DNA from: Halalkalibacter urbisdiaboli
GTDB lineage: Bacteria > Bacillota > Bacilli > Bacillales > Bacillaceae_D
Length of the DNA: 64,000 nt
Direction of reading: 5' to 3'
Assembly (NCBI RefSeq): GCF_002156385.1
Contig: NZ_MVJM01000001.1
Span: 1,366,895 to 1,430,894, forward strand
In this document: one piece after another, positions 17,040-25,783 of the stretch
Layout of the letters: every line of letters starts with the position of its first letter
How positions within the stretch are numbered: the stretch's first letter is position 1
The notes under the pieces: generated by a model
What the model saw: only the letters and a program-made list of their open reading frames with translations
What the model was told of the DNA's origin: nothing
Database searches by the model: none
Made by a program: the position numbers and the translations under genes

Positions 17040-17175
17040 TAATAAAAAAAGGATAAAAGCGTTGGGAGACGTCTCCCAGGCTTTTATCCTTCCGTGTAAT
17101 ACAGAGTATCTGTACCGCTCTCTCTCGGACCAGGCTTGATGATTCATCAACGGAACCCTAGAAAGCTTTTTCGTC
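17040..17175 (-). ncRNA. Guanidine-I (ykkC) riboswitch with terminator
   Basis: The minus strand shows the conserved ykkC blocks in order: CTAGGGTTCCG, GGTCCGAGAGAG, ACACGGAAGGATAAAAGCC and GGGAGA. The last block forms a stem GGATAAAAGC...GCTTTTATCC containing GGGAGACGTCTCCC, followed by TTTTTTT, so the expression platform is a transcription terminator. In this class guanidine binding stabilises the aptamer and lets transcription continue. It sits in the leader of the DUF1989-carboxylase-allophanate hydrolase operon. Confidence 0.95.
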
Positions 17176-17218
17176 CTCAACGCTTTGTGAGAACCTTTAT
17201 TCGATTAACTTAATTGGA

Positions 17219-17247
17219 AGTATAAAGAATAATCAAACCGACAACAA
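17219..17247 (-). promoter_or_regulatory. Promoter of the guanidine operon
   Basis: Minus strand: TTGTTG (-35), 17 bases, TATACT (-10). Transcription would start near 17212, about 35 bases before the riboswitch. The TnrA-like box at 17254-17270 would be centred near -50, the position used by TnrA for activation. Confidence 0.6.
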
Positions 17248-17253
17248 GAAGTT

Positions 17254-17270
17254 TGTAAGAAAACATGACA
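17254..17270. promoter_or_regulatory. TnrA/GlnR-like box, guanidine operon side
   Basis: TGTAAGAAAACATGACA fits TGTNA-N7-TNACA exactly, the binding consensus of the nitrogen regulators TnrA and GlnR. It lies upstream of the guanidine operon promoter. Confidence 0.65.
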
Positions 17271-17312
17271 ATATTTCCTCAAATGTGAAAAATCTTAATT
17301 GCTCGAAAAGTG

Positions 17313-17329
17313 TGTCAGGTTATATTACA
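17313..17329. promoter_or_regulatory. TnrA/GlnR-like box, permease side
   Basis: TGTCAGGTTATATTACA fits TGTNA-N7-TNACA exactly. It is the second such box in the 450-bp divergent region, nearer the APC permease gene. Confidence 0.65.
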
Positions 17330-17461
17330 CACTTGTTGCACTATTCACCCATTTCAAACAAGAATTAACAACATAATCTTTTTCAAACGCCGGCGAACCA
17401 AAATTAGTATTGTAGGAAAATTTAGAGGTGAGTAGTTAACACCAAAAGGAGCTGTTAGAGA

Positions 17462-18829
17462 GTGAGTAAAGAAACAGATTTAAAGAGAACGTTGACCTTA
17501 TTTCAAGTTGTCATACTTGGTCTTGCGTGGAATACCCCTATGATTTATTTTTCTGTTTTTGGAGTTGCCTACGAGGGCTCGAGCGGTTTTTTAACTCCCG
17601 CTTACGCAGTAGCAGTCCTAGCTGTACTATTTACAGGAGCGAGTTATGCTGTTATGGCGAAAAAACTACCGATTTCAGGCTCAGCCTATACGTTTGTCAA
17701 AAAAACAATGAACCCAAAGCTTGGTTTTATTGTCGGTTGGATTTTACTATTTAACTACCTTTTTGCCCCAATTATTGCTTGCATTACATTTGGAATTTTC
17801 CTAAATGCCCAATTCCCACAAGTACCTCCATATGCTTGGATTATCGGATTAACAATCCTTCTAGCCCTAATTAGCATTTTAGGCGTAAATTCTTCAGCGA
17901 ACATTAGTAGCTTCTTCGTTCTATTACAAATTATCTTTATTGTCGTTTTCTGTGGCTTTATGATTAAAGGTTTGGTTAACGGTACAGGAAGCGGAACACT
18001 TTTATCAATAAACCCCTTCATCAATAGCGACATGTCCCTCTCCATTGTTTTAGCAGGTGCATCAATTGTCATCTTCTCATTTTTAGGGTTTGATACGATG
18101 ACGACTTTATCGGAAGAAACCATCAATCCAAAGAAAACGATCCCGCGTGCCATCTTTATTATGATTGGAATCGTCGGTATTCTACACGTTACCACATCTT
18201 ATTTTATACAATTAATTGTTCCAAACTTTACGTTTCAAAACCAAGACTCAGCAGCTTTAGAATTAGTCAATTTTGTTGGCGGGAGTCTGTTAGGTTCAAT
18301 TTTTATTACTGTTCTCATCGCAGCGATTTTTACGCAAGGTTTAGCTTCAGTAACAGCAGTCTCAAGACTTTTGTACGTTATGGGGCGTGATACTATGCTT
18401 CCGAAAAAGTTTTTCGGCTATGTTCACCCTAAATACAAAACACCTGTGCTAAACATTATCTTTTCATCTGTCATCACGTTATCAGCGATTTTTATCTCAA
18501 TTGATGCAGCCCTTCGTTTTGTTAATTTTGGTGCACTAACAGCTTTCTTCTTTGTTAACCTCTGTGTCATCACTATGTATTTTAAGAACAAAAAGCAGAG
18601 TAGCCGCTCCGTTAAAGGAGTAGTGATTAACCTAATTTCACCACTTGTTGGCGCAGCCTTTATTGCTTGGCTCCTATTCTTATTAGACCTTCCTACGTTA
18701 ATCGGCGGATTCATCTGGGTTGCGCTCGGCTTAATCTACCTTGGGTTCTTAACGAAAGGATTTAAACAAACGTTACCACAATCAGGAAGAGAACAATTTG
18801 ATGTCGTAGAAGAGAAAAAAGCCATTTGA
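17462..18829 (+). CDS. APC-family amino acid/amine permease
   Basis: A 455-residue protein with twelve hydrophobic segments and the APC-family N-terminal signature (TLFQVVILGLAWNTPMIYFS, LPISGSAYTFVKK). The GTG start at 17462 follows AAAAGGAGC. It takes up an amino acid or amine with protons across the cell membrane. It is divergent from the guanidine operon and shares a control region with two TnrA-like boxes, so import of guanidine or a guanidino compound is a reasonable guess, but the family gives no direct support for a substrate. A terminator follows. Confidence 0.85.
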   Translation: MSKETDLKRTLTLFQVVILGLAWNTPMIYFSVFGVAYEGSSGFLTPAYAVAVLAVLFTGASYAVMAKKLPISGSAYTFVKKTMNPKLGFIVGWILLFNYLFAPIIACITFGIFLNAQFPQVPPYAWIIGLTILLALISILGVNSSANISSFFVLLQIIFIVVFCGFMIKGLVNGTGSGTLLSINPFINSDMSLSIVLAGASIVIFSFLGFDTMTTLSEETINPKKTIPRAIFIMIGIVGILHVTTSYFIQLIVPNFTFQNQDSAALELVNFVGGSLLGSIFITVLIAAIFTQGLASVTAVSRLLYVMGRDTMLPKKFFGYVHPKYKTPVLNIIFSSVITLSAIFISIDAALRFVNFGALTAFFFVNLCVITMYFKNKKQSSRSVKGVVINLISPLVGAAFIAWLLFLLDLPTLIGGFIWVALGLIYLGFLTKGFKQTLPQSGREQFDVVEEKKAI

Positions 18830-18910
18830 TTTTTTGTTATACAGAAAATTATCCTGATATAAATAGAAGTCACTGAAATAGGGTGGTTTTCCGTTTCCAG
18901 TGGGCTATAA

Positions 18911-18948
18911 AAACAGGAAGAAATATCAGAGCATTTCTTCCTGTCATT
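18911..18948 (+). terminator. Terminator of the permease gene
   Basis: ACAGGAAGAAAT and ATTTCTTCCTGT form a 12-bp stem followed by CATTTATTT. Confidence 0.8.
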
Positions 18949-19067
18949 TATTTCCCCCCCTGAAAAGAGTGCACTTTGCACTCCTAATTATTATGTTATT
19001 TAATGTTTTCTCCCGTATAACTGAACCCGTTCCTTTTCAGTGCTTTTAGGATGCCCTATATTTTATC

Positions 19068-19298
19068 CTATTTTTCTTTAAATACGTCCTCTTTAAATCC
19101 ACCTTTTGGTAAGTCAATGTCTTTACCGCGATATTCATCGATTTCGCCATCAACGGTTCCTTCTACATACATATCTTTCACCTGTTCATGAGTCATCGCA
19201 AGCCCTTGTTCAGTTTCTTCTGAACTGTTATAGTCCGTAACTTGAAAGTTATTCTCAGCTACTGTATTAGCGTCATGTTGCGTTAGCTTTTTTTTCAT
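19068..19298 (-). CDS. DUF4025 (YozQ-like) small protein
   Basis: A 76-residue acidic protein starting MKKKLTQHDANTVAENNFQV, with a central TEQGLAMTHEQVKDMYVEGT and a C-terminal segment KDIDLPKGGF. This layout matches the small YozQ/DUF4025 proteins of Bacillus, of unknown function. ATG 19298 is chosen over the upstream start because AAAGGAG lies seven bases before it. It has no signal peptide. Confidence 0.7.
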   Translation of the reverse strand: MKKKLTQHDANTVAENNFQVTDYNSSEETEQGLAMTHEQVKDMYVEGTVDGEIDEYRGKDIDLPKGGFKEDVFKEK

Positions 19299-19458
19299 TT
19301 CGGCACTCCTTTGTTTATTAATTTTCCGCTTTCTTATTTTGACCAAATATTCGTGTTCTATTTGTTTGTTTTCCATTTCACTCTTTATTTTAATATGTAT
19401 ACTTTTTGGGGATTTTTAGATACTAATGATATATCGCTTTCTTTTTGGGGGATCACTT

Positions 19459-19635
19459 ATGAAAAGAATACCAGTTGGAAGCATCATTTTGTTTATTGCA
19501 GCCTTATTATGGGCATTTCTTTCTTTCACAGGAATCGGAAATTGGTCTACAAGGGTATATATGTCATTGTTCTTCCTCTTCCTCATTATCGGTGTGATTA
19601 ACTGGCGTATGACGGACAGAGCAAATTCAGATTAG
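19459..19635 (+). CDS. 58-aa membrane protein
   Basis: A short protein starting MKRIPVGSIILFIAALLWAF with two hydrophobic helices and a short charged tail. GGGGGATC lies before ATG 19459, which is preferred over an upstream ATG 33 bases before. A strong terminator follows, so it is a single-gene unit. Function unknown. Confidence 0.65.
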   Translation: MKRIPVGSIILFIAALLWAFLSFTGIGNWSTRVYMSLFFLFLIIGVINWRMTDRANSD

Positions 19636-19640
19636 AAAAC

Positions 19641-19684
19641 AAGGGGTGCATTAAAAGGCTTAAGCCTTCTGATGCACCCCTTTC
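19641..19684 (+). terminator. Terminator, bidirectional
   Basis: AAGGGGTGCAT and ATGCACCCCTTT bracket an inner AAGGCTTAAGCCTT; the stem is followed by T residues. Confidence 0.85.
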
Positions 19685-19893
19685 AACCGTTTCAGTTAAA
19701 AAAGACGATTTCCTTCAAACCTCACTTTTTCACCCTTATAGCTTTTTTCACGTTTTATTGAGTTAAAACATAGTTCTTACTTATTAAACAAACGTTTATT
19801 TAACTAGGTTGGGTTGTTTCATACACAATTTTTACTCTCACTCGTAAGGGAAAATGGAAAGAGTTTCATGTAGAATTTTTATTTGTTCGTACA

Positions 19894-21294
19894 CTATAAC
19901 GAAAGCAAGGTCACACTTTCTACTTGAGCTGTCCACGGAAACATATCTACTGGTTGAATGTTACGGACGCGGTACCCTTTTTTCCGTAAACGTTCAACGT
20001 CCTTCGCTAACGTTGATGGATTACATGACACGTAAACAATTCGCTTTGGCTTTACTTCAATTAATGTTTGTAGTAGCCCTTCGTCACAACCTGTTCGAGG
20101 AGGGTCAACGACGACAACGTCTGGTTTCCAGCCATTCCTTACCCATAACGGAAGCCAATATTCTGCTTTCCCAACTTCATAAGTCATGTGGGTAAACCCA
20201 TGGTCCGTTGCGTTTCTTCTAGCATCAATAATCGAATCTTCAATAACATCCATTCCACGCACTTCACCAGCTCGATCTGCTAACCAAAGACCAATGGTTC
20301 CAACACCACAATACGCATCAACTACGTTTTCATTCCCATTAAGGTCAGCCGCTCTTTTGACCTCATTATATAGATGAACCGTTTGCAAAGGATTTAATTG
20401 AAAAAATGCCCTAGCTGATAATCGGAAAGAAACATCACCTAATGTTTCTTGGATGACCTCTTCTCCTTCAAGATGAATCGTTTCGTCTCCGAAAATTAAA
20501 GATGTCCTTTCTCCATTTACATTTTGTAGGATCGACGTCACCTCAGGAAGCCTCGTTCTTATTTCCGAAACAATGGCGTTCAAACGAGGAATTTCCGCCC
20601 TCGTCGTAACTAAAACGATTTGGGTTTGACCCGTTTCAAATCCTACCCGGGTCACAATAGTACGAATATCCCCAGTATGCTTGCGCTCGTTATAAATTGA
20701 TACGTTTAAATCTTCAAGAATTTGCTTCACAACAGCTGTCACACTCGTTGTCGTTCGGTGCTGGACCATGCATTCTGATAAATCTATCAGTTTATGAGAA
20801 TTCATTGCGTAAAGGCCAGCCAACACCTTTTCACCTTTTTTAGCGACTTGTAATTGACTTTTATTGCGGTAGTACCAAGGATCCTCCATACCTAATGTAT
20901 CCTTTAGTTTTAGTTTATTGACATCGAGCTGTGTGTGACGTTCAAAGGCTTGCTTCACTATATCTCGTTTTTCACGCAATGTCGCTTGATATTCCATATG
21001 CTGCAGCTGACAGCCACCGCATTGCTCATATACCGGACAGGGTGGTTTGACTCGCTCTTTAGATGCTTTGCGGATTTTCAATATTTTTGCTTCTGAAAAA
21101 CGTGGATTTGTTTTAGTCACTTCTGCTACAACTTCTTCATTCGGAAGTGCCCCTGGAACGAAGACTACTTTTCGTTTAAAATAACCAACACCTTCACCGT
21201 TTATGCCAAGCCTTTTTATTGTTAAAGGAATTTTTTGGCCAGTCTGAATGGATACCGCTTCGTTCTTTCCCTCATTTTTCTTGTCTTTTTTCAC
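19894..21294 (-). CDS. rlmD: 23S rRNA (uracil-C5)-methyltransferase, RlmD/RlmCD type
   Basis: A 466-residue RumA/TrmA-family enzyme. A TRAM domain lies near residues 15-75 ([18 protein letters not shown]). The iron-sulfur cysteines follow in [14 protein letters not shown] near 95. The SAM-binding part has [18 protein letters not shown], and the nucleophile Cys lies in [12 protein letters not shown] near the end. It methylates uracil C5 in 23S rRNA (U1939/U747 in E. coli numbering). GTG 21294 is chosen because GACGGAG precedes it and the length then matches B. subtilis RlmCD (YefA, ~459 aa). Confidence 0.9.
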   Translation of the reverse strand: MKKDKKNEGKNEAVSIQTGQKIPLTIKRLGINGEGVGYFKRKVVFVPGALPNEEVVAEVTKTNPRFSEAKILKIRKASKERVKPPCPVYEQCGGCQLQHMEYQATLREKRDIVKQAFERHTQLDVNKLKLKDTLGMEDPWYYRNKSQLQVAKKGEKVLAGLYAMNSHKLIDLSECMVQHRTTTSVTAVVKQILEDLNVSIYNERKHTGDIRTIVTRVGFETGQTQIVLVTTRAEIPRLNAIVSEIRTRLPEVTSILQNVNGERTSLIFGDETIHLEGEEVIQETLGDVSFRLSARAFFQLNPLQTVHLYNEVKRAADLNGNENVVDAYCGVGTIGLWLADRAGEVRGMDVIEDSIIDARRNATDHGFTHMTYEVGKAEYWLPLWVRNGWKPDVVVVDPPRTGCDEGLLQTLIEVKPKRIVYVSCNPSTLAKDVERLRKKGYRVRNIQPVDMFPWTAQVESVTLLSL

Positions 21295-21429
21295 AATTTT
21301 CAACTCCGTCCATTTTTTTGCGTACCTATTATAGCATGATCCTGCTATTCTTCCTAAACTTACTAGCCCTTTCAATCGATATCTTCTGATAAAATGGGAA
21401 AAGGAAATGATCAGTGAGGAGAGATAATT

Positions 21430-21792
21430 TTGTCTATACCAACAGATGTTGCATCATTACAAATTATGGCCCATGTTTACAAGAAGGAAAGTCTTCAATC
21501 AATTTTTAATAAGACGGTTGAAAGTCTAGTGTCTACCGTCCCTTATATTGATTGGGCTGGTATTTATATGTACGAGAATCTTGATCATAAGCTAGTGGCC
21601 GCTTCGGACCTTGAGGACGATTTAAGATGGGAATGCAATGGAGAATTAAAGTTCCCAATTAAAAGCTCATCAGAGAAAGAAATTGGTATGCTGATTGTCC
21701 GCAGTCGTCAACCAATTGCCTTTGATGTAACGGATGTAAGTACACTTGAAACCATTGCTGAAGCAATCGGACAAGAAAGTTTTGCAAATTAA
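21430..21792 (+). CDS. GAF-domain protein
   Basis: A 120-residue protein that is essentially one GAF domain: [38 protein letters not shown] and [14 protein letters not shown]. It starts with TTG after AGGAGAG. It lacks the Cys/Gln set that marks free-methionine-sulfoxide reductases of the GAF type, so it is more likely a small signal-binding protein. It is monocistronic, convergent with pdaA, with a shared terminator. Confidence 0.75.
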   Translation: MSIPTDVASLQIMAHVYKKESLQSIFNKTVESLVSTVPYIDWAGIYMYENLDHKLVAASDLEDDLRWECNGELKFPIKSSSEKEIGMLIVRSRQPIAFDVTDVSTLETIAEAIGQESFAN

Positions 21793-21813
21793 CCTATACT
21801 TACTTTTCAAGGG

Positions 21814-21855
21814 AGTGCCCCAAAAGGTTTGAAATCTTTTGGGGCACCTTTTTTC
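21814..21855. terminator. Shared terminator between GAF gene and pdaA
   Basis: GTGCCCCAAAAG and CTTTTGGGGCAC form a perfect 12-bp stem followed by T6. It is one of several related hairpins in the window. Confidence 0.9.
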
Positions 21856-21856
21856 A

Positions 21857-22660
21857 TTAAGGGAAAGGCAGTTTTTCCATTTCCTTTTGAAGCATTAAAT
21901 CGTCTAAGCTCTTAAATTCATAGCCAAGCTTTCTTGCATCATCAATAACTCGCGGTAATGCTTCAGCATTATCACTTGAAACTGAATGGATGAGCAGAAT
22001 CGCTCCTGGATGAATTCGTTTCATGATTTGGTCATAAGCATATTGGCCTCCCTTTTGCTTATCGATTTCCCAATCTTTGTAAGCCATTGACCAAAACACA
22101 TTCGTATAACCAAGCTTATGAGAAAGTGCTAAAGAGCGTTCACTAAATTGCCCTCTTGGCGGTCGCAAATAGTTCATTTCTTTCACGCCCGTAAGTTCGG
22201 TAAATTTAGCTTTTACTTTGTTTAATTCCTCCATCAATCGGCCATCCCCTACTTCAGGCAAACTAGGATGATGCCAAGAGTGGTTCCCAACAATATGTCC
22301 CTCAGCAACCATTCGTTTAACTAAATCTTCCGCATCATTTAAATAATGACCGGTCACAAAGAAGGCAGCCGGGACTTGTTTTTCTTTTAAAACATCAAGA
22401 ACCTCTTTCGTATAACCATTCTCATACCCATTGTCGAAAGTTAGAAATAACTCTTTTTTTGATGTGTCTCCAATAAAAAACCCTCCATTGTTTTCTAGCA
22501 ATTCAATGAAGTGTGGTTCTGTCGTTACAGGTTTATTATCTTTTGCTGGTTTAAAGCTCCAGTTATATGTTTTATTTTCGTATGCATGTGCATATCCTGA
22601 TAAACAACTTATAACGAAAAGAAGAAGTACTGAAGCGAGGACCGTTGTTTTTCTAAGCAT
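21857..22660 (-). CDS. pdaA: Polysaccharide deacetylase PdaA
   Basis: A 267-residue secreted protein with a signal peptide (to about AHA, residue 25) and a NodB-type deacetylase domain. Motifs seen are LTFDNGYENG (catalytic Asp), GNHSWHHPSL (metal His pair), RPPRGQFS and LIHSVSS. The match with PdaA, which deacetylates muramic acid during muramic-delta-lactam formation in the spore cortex, is close in length and in the region before the domain (YNWSFKPAKDN). ATG 22660 follows GGGAGA at about 10 bases; an ATG nine bases upstream is also possible. Confidence 0.9.
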   Translation of the reverse strand: MLRKTTVLASVLLLFVISCLSGYAHAYENKTYNWSFKPAKDNKPVTTEPHFIELLENNGGFFIGDTSKKELFLTFDNGYENGYTKEVLDVLKEKQVPAAFFVTGHYLNDAEDLVKRMVAEGHIVGNHSWHHPSLPEVGDGRLMEELNKVKAKFTELTGVKEMNYLRPPRGQFSERSLALSHKLGYTNVFWSMAYKDWEIDKQKGGQYAYDQIMKRIHPGAILLIHSVSSDNAEALPRVIDDARKLGYEFKSLDDLMLQKEMEKLPFP

Positions 22661-22753
22661 TGATATCATTCTCCCTCATATGTTTTTTCTTAGTTTGTCA
22701 CATAAAAAAATCGTTTATGTATTGTTGAAAAGAAAAGACAATGATAAAGAAAA

Positions 22754-22793
22754 AGGCTGTGCCACAGGTTTTTATAACCTTGTAGTACAGCCT
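22754..22793. terminator. Terminator-like hairpin of the GGCTGT family
   Basis: AAGGCTGTGCCACAGG and CCTTGTAGTACAGCCTT form an imperfect stem. It lies between fumA and pdaA and resembles hairpins at 34258 and 48095. Confidence 0.6.
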
Positions 22794-22864
22794 TGATGCA
22801 ATGTAGCGAACAGAGCGTACGCTTTAACAGCACTTAATTAGCTTTTTGGATTAGCCTTTATCGT

Positions 22865-24406
22865 TTATTTAAATACAGGCTCTTTAAATTCCGCCAACTT
22901 CTCAAGAGAAGATTTATCTACATCTGCGTGCAAACTATTGCCATGGGAATCCATAGTAACAATTGCCGCAAAGCCTTCCACTTCAAGATGCCACATCGCT
23001 TCTGGAATACCAAATTCCATTAAGTCAACGCCTTTAACTGCTTTAATACAATCTGCGTAATATTGCGCTGCTCCACCGATTGCATTAAGATAAACACCGC
23101 CATGCTCTTGAAGAGCTTTTAACGTTTTCGGTCCCATGCCACCTTTACCCATTACTGCACGAATACCAAACTTCTTCATAATATCACCTTGATACGGCTC
23201 CTCACGAATACTCGTAGTCGGACCTGCAGCTTTCACATGCCAATTGCCTTGGTCGTCTTTTAACATAACCGGACCACAGTGATAAATAATTTGACCATTT
23301 AAATCAATCGGTGCATCATGCTCCATTAAATGGTGATGAATCGCATCACGGCCTGTGTGCATCATTCCATTGATGATAACAACATCACCGACCTTCAGCT
23401 CACGAATTTGTTCCTCTGTAACCGGTGCCTCGAGAACAACTTCACGCACATTTTTCTTTTCAGCCGCTGCTGCTACTTCCTCAGTAGTGTCATTTAAATC
23501 AATGCGTTCACCATCTTTGTAAAGCCACTCTTTAATATCACCCGATTGTTGATCAAGAACAACCCCAAGACGACGGTAAGCCCAGCAATTATAGGCAACG
23601 GAGACAAAGAAGCTTGCTGGTAAGCGGTTCATTGCTCCTACTTTACAGCCTAATAATGTCGCTTCACCACCAAAGCCCATCGTACCTATACCAAGCTTAT
23701 TTGCATTTTCCATTACATAATCTTCGAGCTTTTTTAAGTCTTCATTTGGATTTACATCATCAACTGTTCTGAATAATTGTTCTTTTGCAAGTGAGTAGCT
23801 TGTTGTACGGTCTCCACCGATACCAACTCCAATAAACCCTGCGCTACACCCTTGTCCTTGCGCCTGGTAAACAGAGTGCATAATACATTTACGAATCCCA
23901 TCAAGGTCTCGACCTGCACGTCCTAACCCTTCAAGTTCAGCTGGAAGACTATATTGAATGTTTTTATTTTCACAGCCGCCACCTTTTAAAATAAGTCGAA
24001 CATCAATCACATCTTCTTCCCACTGTGAGAAGTGAATAACAGGTGTACCTTCTCCAAGGTTATTCCCACTATTTTGACCAGTTAATGAATCAACTGAGTT
24101 CGGACGTAGCTTTCCGTCCTTTGTTGCTTGTTCCATAGCAGCATATATAGCTTTTTTTATTTTAATTTGATTGACACCAACAGGCGTTTTGATTTCAAAC
24201 GTTGGCATTCCCGTATCCTGACAGATCGGTGATACCTTTTCATCAGCCATCTGTATGTTTTCTGAAATTGTCGAGAGTGATAGCGCTGCACGAGTTCCCG
24301 CATTTTCTTTTTCTTTGGCAGCCGCTATAGCACGACGGACATCATTTGGTAAATTCGTAGATGTTTCGACAATAAGTTGATAAATGCTTTCTTGTAACTT
24401 CTCCAC
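22865..24406 (-). CDS. fumA: Fumarate hydratase class I
   Basis: A 513-residue iron-sulfur fumarase. The N-terminal part carries CQDTGMPTF, a GCENKN segment and GCSAGFIGVGIGGDR with the cysteines that hold the [4Fe-4S] cluster. The C-terminal part has GAPTTSIREEPY-like and GKGGMGPKT segments. It interconverts fumarate and malate in the TCA cycle in the cytoplasm. Its length corresponds to a fused alpha+beta class I enzyme, not to the class II enzyme (CitG) typical of B. subtilis. It appears monocistronic. Confidence 0.93.
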   Translation of the reverse strand: MEKLQESIYQLIVETSTNLPNDVRRAIAAAKEKENAGTRAALSLSTISENIQMADEKVSPICQDTGMPTFEIKTPVGVNQIKIKKAIYAAMEQATKDGKLRPNSVDSLTGQNSGNNLGEGTPVIHFSQWEEDVIDVRLILKGGGCENKNIQYSLPAELEGLGRAGRDLDGIRKCIMHSVYQAQGQGCSAGFIGVGIGGDRTTSYSLAKEQLFRTVDDVNPNEDLKKLEDYVMENANKLGIGTMGFGGEATLLGCKVGAMNRLPASFFVSVAYNCWAYRRLGVVLDQQSGDIKEWLYKDGERIDLNDTTEEVAAAAEKKNVREVVLEAPVTEEQIRELKVGDVVIINGMMHTGRDAIHHHLMEHDAPIDLNGQIIYHCGPVMLKDDQGNWHVKAAGPTTSIREEPYQGDIMKKFGIRAVMGKGGMGPKTLKALQEHGGVYLNAIGGAAQYYADCIKAVKGVDLMEFGIPEAMWHLEVEGFAAIVTMDSHGNSLHADVDKSSLEKLAEFKEPVFK

Positions 24407-24548
24407 TTCTCACATCTCCCTTTTCATTTCAGCTTTTTCTCTCTCCAATCTATTATACTGCTAGTCTAAACATTCCGAAAGGCTTTAAACAAAGGTTCAC
24501 TCATATTTTGAAAACGGATTCAATACTTATTAAAGTTTTAACGTAAAG

Positions 24549-24580
24549 AATGGTGAAAAGCGGATTACTTTTCACCATTT
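24549..24580 (-). terminator. Terminator of the phosphatase gene
   Basis: AATGGTGAAAAG and CTTTTCACCATT form a perfect 12-bp stem immediately after the stop at 24584. Confidence 0.8.
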
Positions 24581-24583
24581 CCT

Positions 24584-25225
24584 TTATAGCAAACCACACT
24601 TCTTTCCTTCATCTGTCGTCATATCTAAATGATTATTCCGGTTAACATAATGAATCAACGGTTTATTACTAGAGCTAGGCCATTCAATATGAGTAATGCT
24701 TGTATTTCCAATTTGAAATGGTCGATGCAGCTCCTCCCATCGTTCCCCAAACATCAAATACATGAGAAAGATACTAATGAGCCCACCGTGTGACACAATA
24801 GCAACATGATGTCTACGATGTGCAAGCATAAGCTGTTCAACAATTGATTTACATCGTGCTGTTAATTGTTCAGTGCTTTCCGTCCCCTTAACACCCGATG
24901 TTAAGATCGATTTTTCTTTTACTTCAGGGTACGAACTAAAAATCTCTTCACGGGTTTTGCCCTGAAATGGACCGAGATTTACTTCTCTTACCTTCTCCCA
25001 CTTATGAACCGTCATGTTTTTTCGTTTTGCAATTGCACATGCACTATCATATGCCCGTGATAGGTCACTACTATAAATAAAGTCTAGTTGAACATTTTGA
25101 AAATAAAGTCCTAGCTTTTCTATTTGTAAAGTTCCCGCTTCTGATAAAGGGAACTCAGAACATCCTTGAATTTTCCCTAGCTTATTGCCCATTGACTCAC
25201 CGTGGCGAATTAAATAAAGGTTCAT
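24584..25225 (-). CDS. Histidine phosphatase family protein
   Basis: A 213-residue phosphoglycerate-mutase-type protein. The catalytic LIRHGESMGN lies at residues 4-13, a conserved Arg in SSDLSRAYDS near 55, the Glu in REVNLGPFQG near 85 and the second His in VAIVSHGGLI near 155. It is more likely a phosphatase than a mutase. ATG 25225 is chosen because GGGAGGAG precedes it. It follows the SE1561-family gene by 10 bases, so both may be one operon. Confidence 0.85.
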   Translation of the reverse strand: MNLYLIRHGESMGNKLGKIQGCSEFPLSEAGTLQIEKLGLYFQNVQLDFIYSSDLSRAYDSACAIAKRKNMTVHKWEKVREVNLGPFQGKTREEIFSSYPEVKEKSILTSGVKGTESTEQLTARCKSIVEQLMLAHRRHHVAIVSHGGLISIFLMYLMFGERWEELHRPFQIGNTSITHIEWPSSSNKPLIHYVNRNNHLDMTTDEGKKCGLL

Positions 25226-25235
25226 ATTCTCCTCC

Positions 25236-25424
25236 CTATTCAGCCCAATCATGACGAAATTGCTTACACTTTAATTCAATGTCGTCTAACATCGCCAATA
25301 ATCGATCAATTTCTTCGACACCAGCTTCCTCCGGATCAATCGATTCAAGTACTGTCATAACCATATCTAAACGTCCTTGCAAATATTTCATTTGATTTTT
25401 TTTATCATGAATGGGTCCGCCCAA
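25236..25424 (-). CDS. SE1561-family small protein
   Basis: A 62-residue coiled-coil-like protein with LDMVMTVLESIDPEEAGVEE and IDRLLAMLDDIE, typical of the SE1561 family of Firmicutes, function unknown. No signal peptide. It is just upstream of the histidine phosphatase gene and may be co-transcribed. Confidence 0.7.
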   Translation of the reverse strand: MGGPIHDKKNQMKYLQGRLDMVMTVLESIDPEEAGVEEIDRLLAMLDDIELKCKQFRHDWAE

Positions 25425-25617
25425 TATACTCGCTCCTTTTTATTTCAAGCTACAATCGTTTAAAGTTTATCAAATTCAACCTGTTATCTCAATAAACTCC
25501 CTCGACTATTTATTCCTATTTTTAACGTAAGCATCATTCGCTTAATAAGCTTTTGTAACTAGCCTTTTTGCGTTATGATGATAAAGGCACCCTTTTGATT
25601 AAGGAGAGCGATTATTA

Positions 25618-25713
25618 ATGGTACATACAACATTGCCTCAAATCACACCTTCCCATAATCCGCGGGAAGCTTATGAGAATATCAAAACATTTGGAGAGCT
25701 ATCTATATGTTAA
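25618..25713 (+). pseudogene. 5' relic of native yfkAB
   Basis: ATG 25618 with AAGGAGAGCG before it opens 31 codons (MVHTTLPQITPSHNPREAYE and then NIKTFGEL), ended by TAA. The segment TLPQITPSHNPREAYENIKT is the usual start of YfkAB-type proteins and is a second version of STPQNDAWEAYLDIDKYGKT in the intact gene behind it. It uses native-type codons (CGG, CCG). It looks like the remaining 5' end of the original yfkAB left by the event that replaced the front of the gene. Confidence 0.6.
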
Positions 25714-25783
25714 AGGTTCAAGTAGCATTATCTGTACTTATTCTCAGGTAAGAGGTATTAGAAATAAGATAGGAGTAATTGAA

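Noticed and set aside
17013-17180. N-terminal extension of the first DUF1989 gene
   Set aside because: It is a translation of the ykkC riboswitch; the start with RBS is at 17012.
25673-25783. Longer start of yfkAB
   Set aside because: The extra residues do not resemble YfkAB; ATG 25784 has AGGAG at the right distance.
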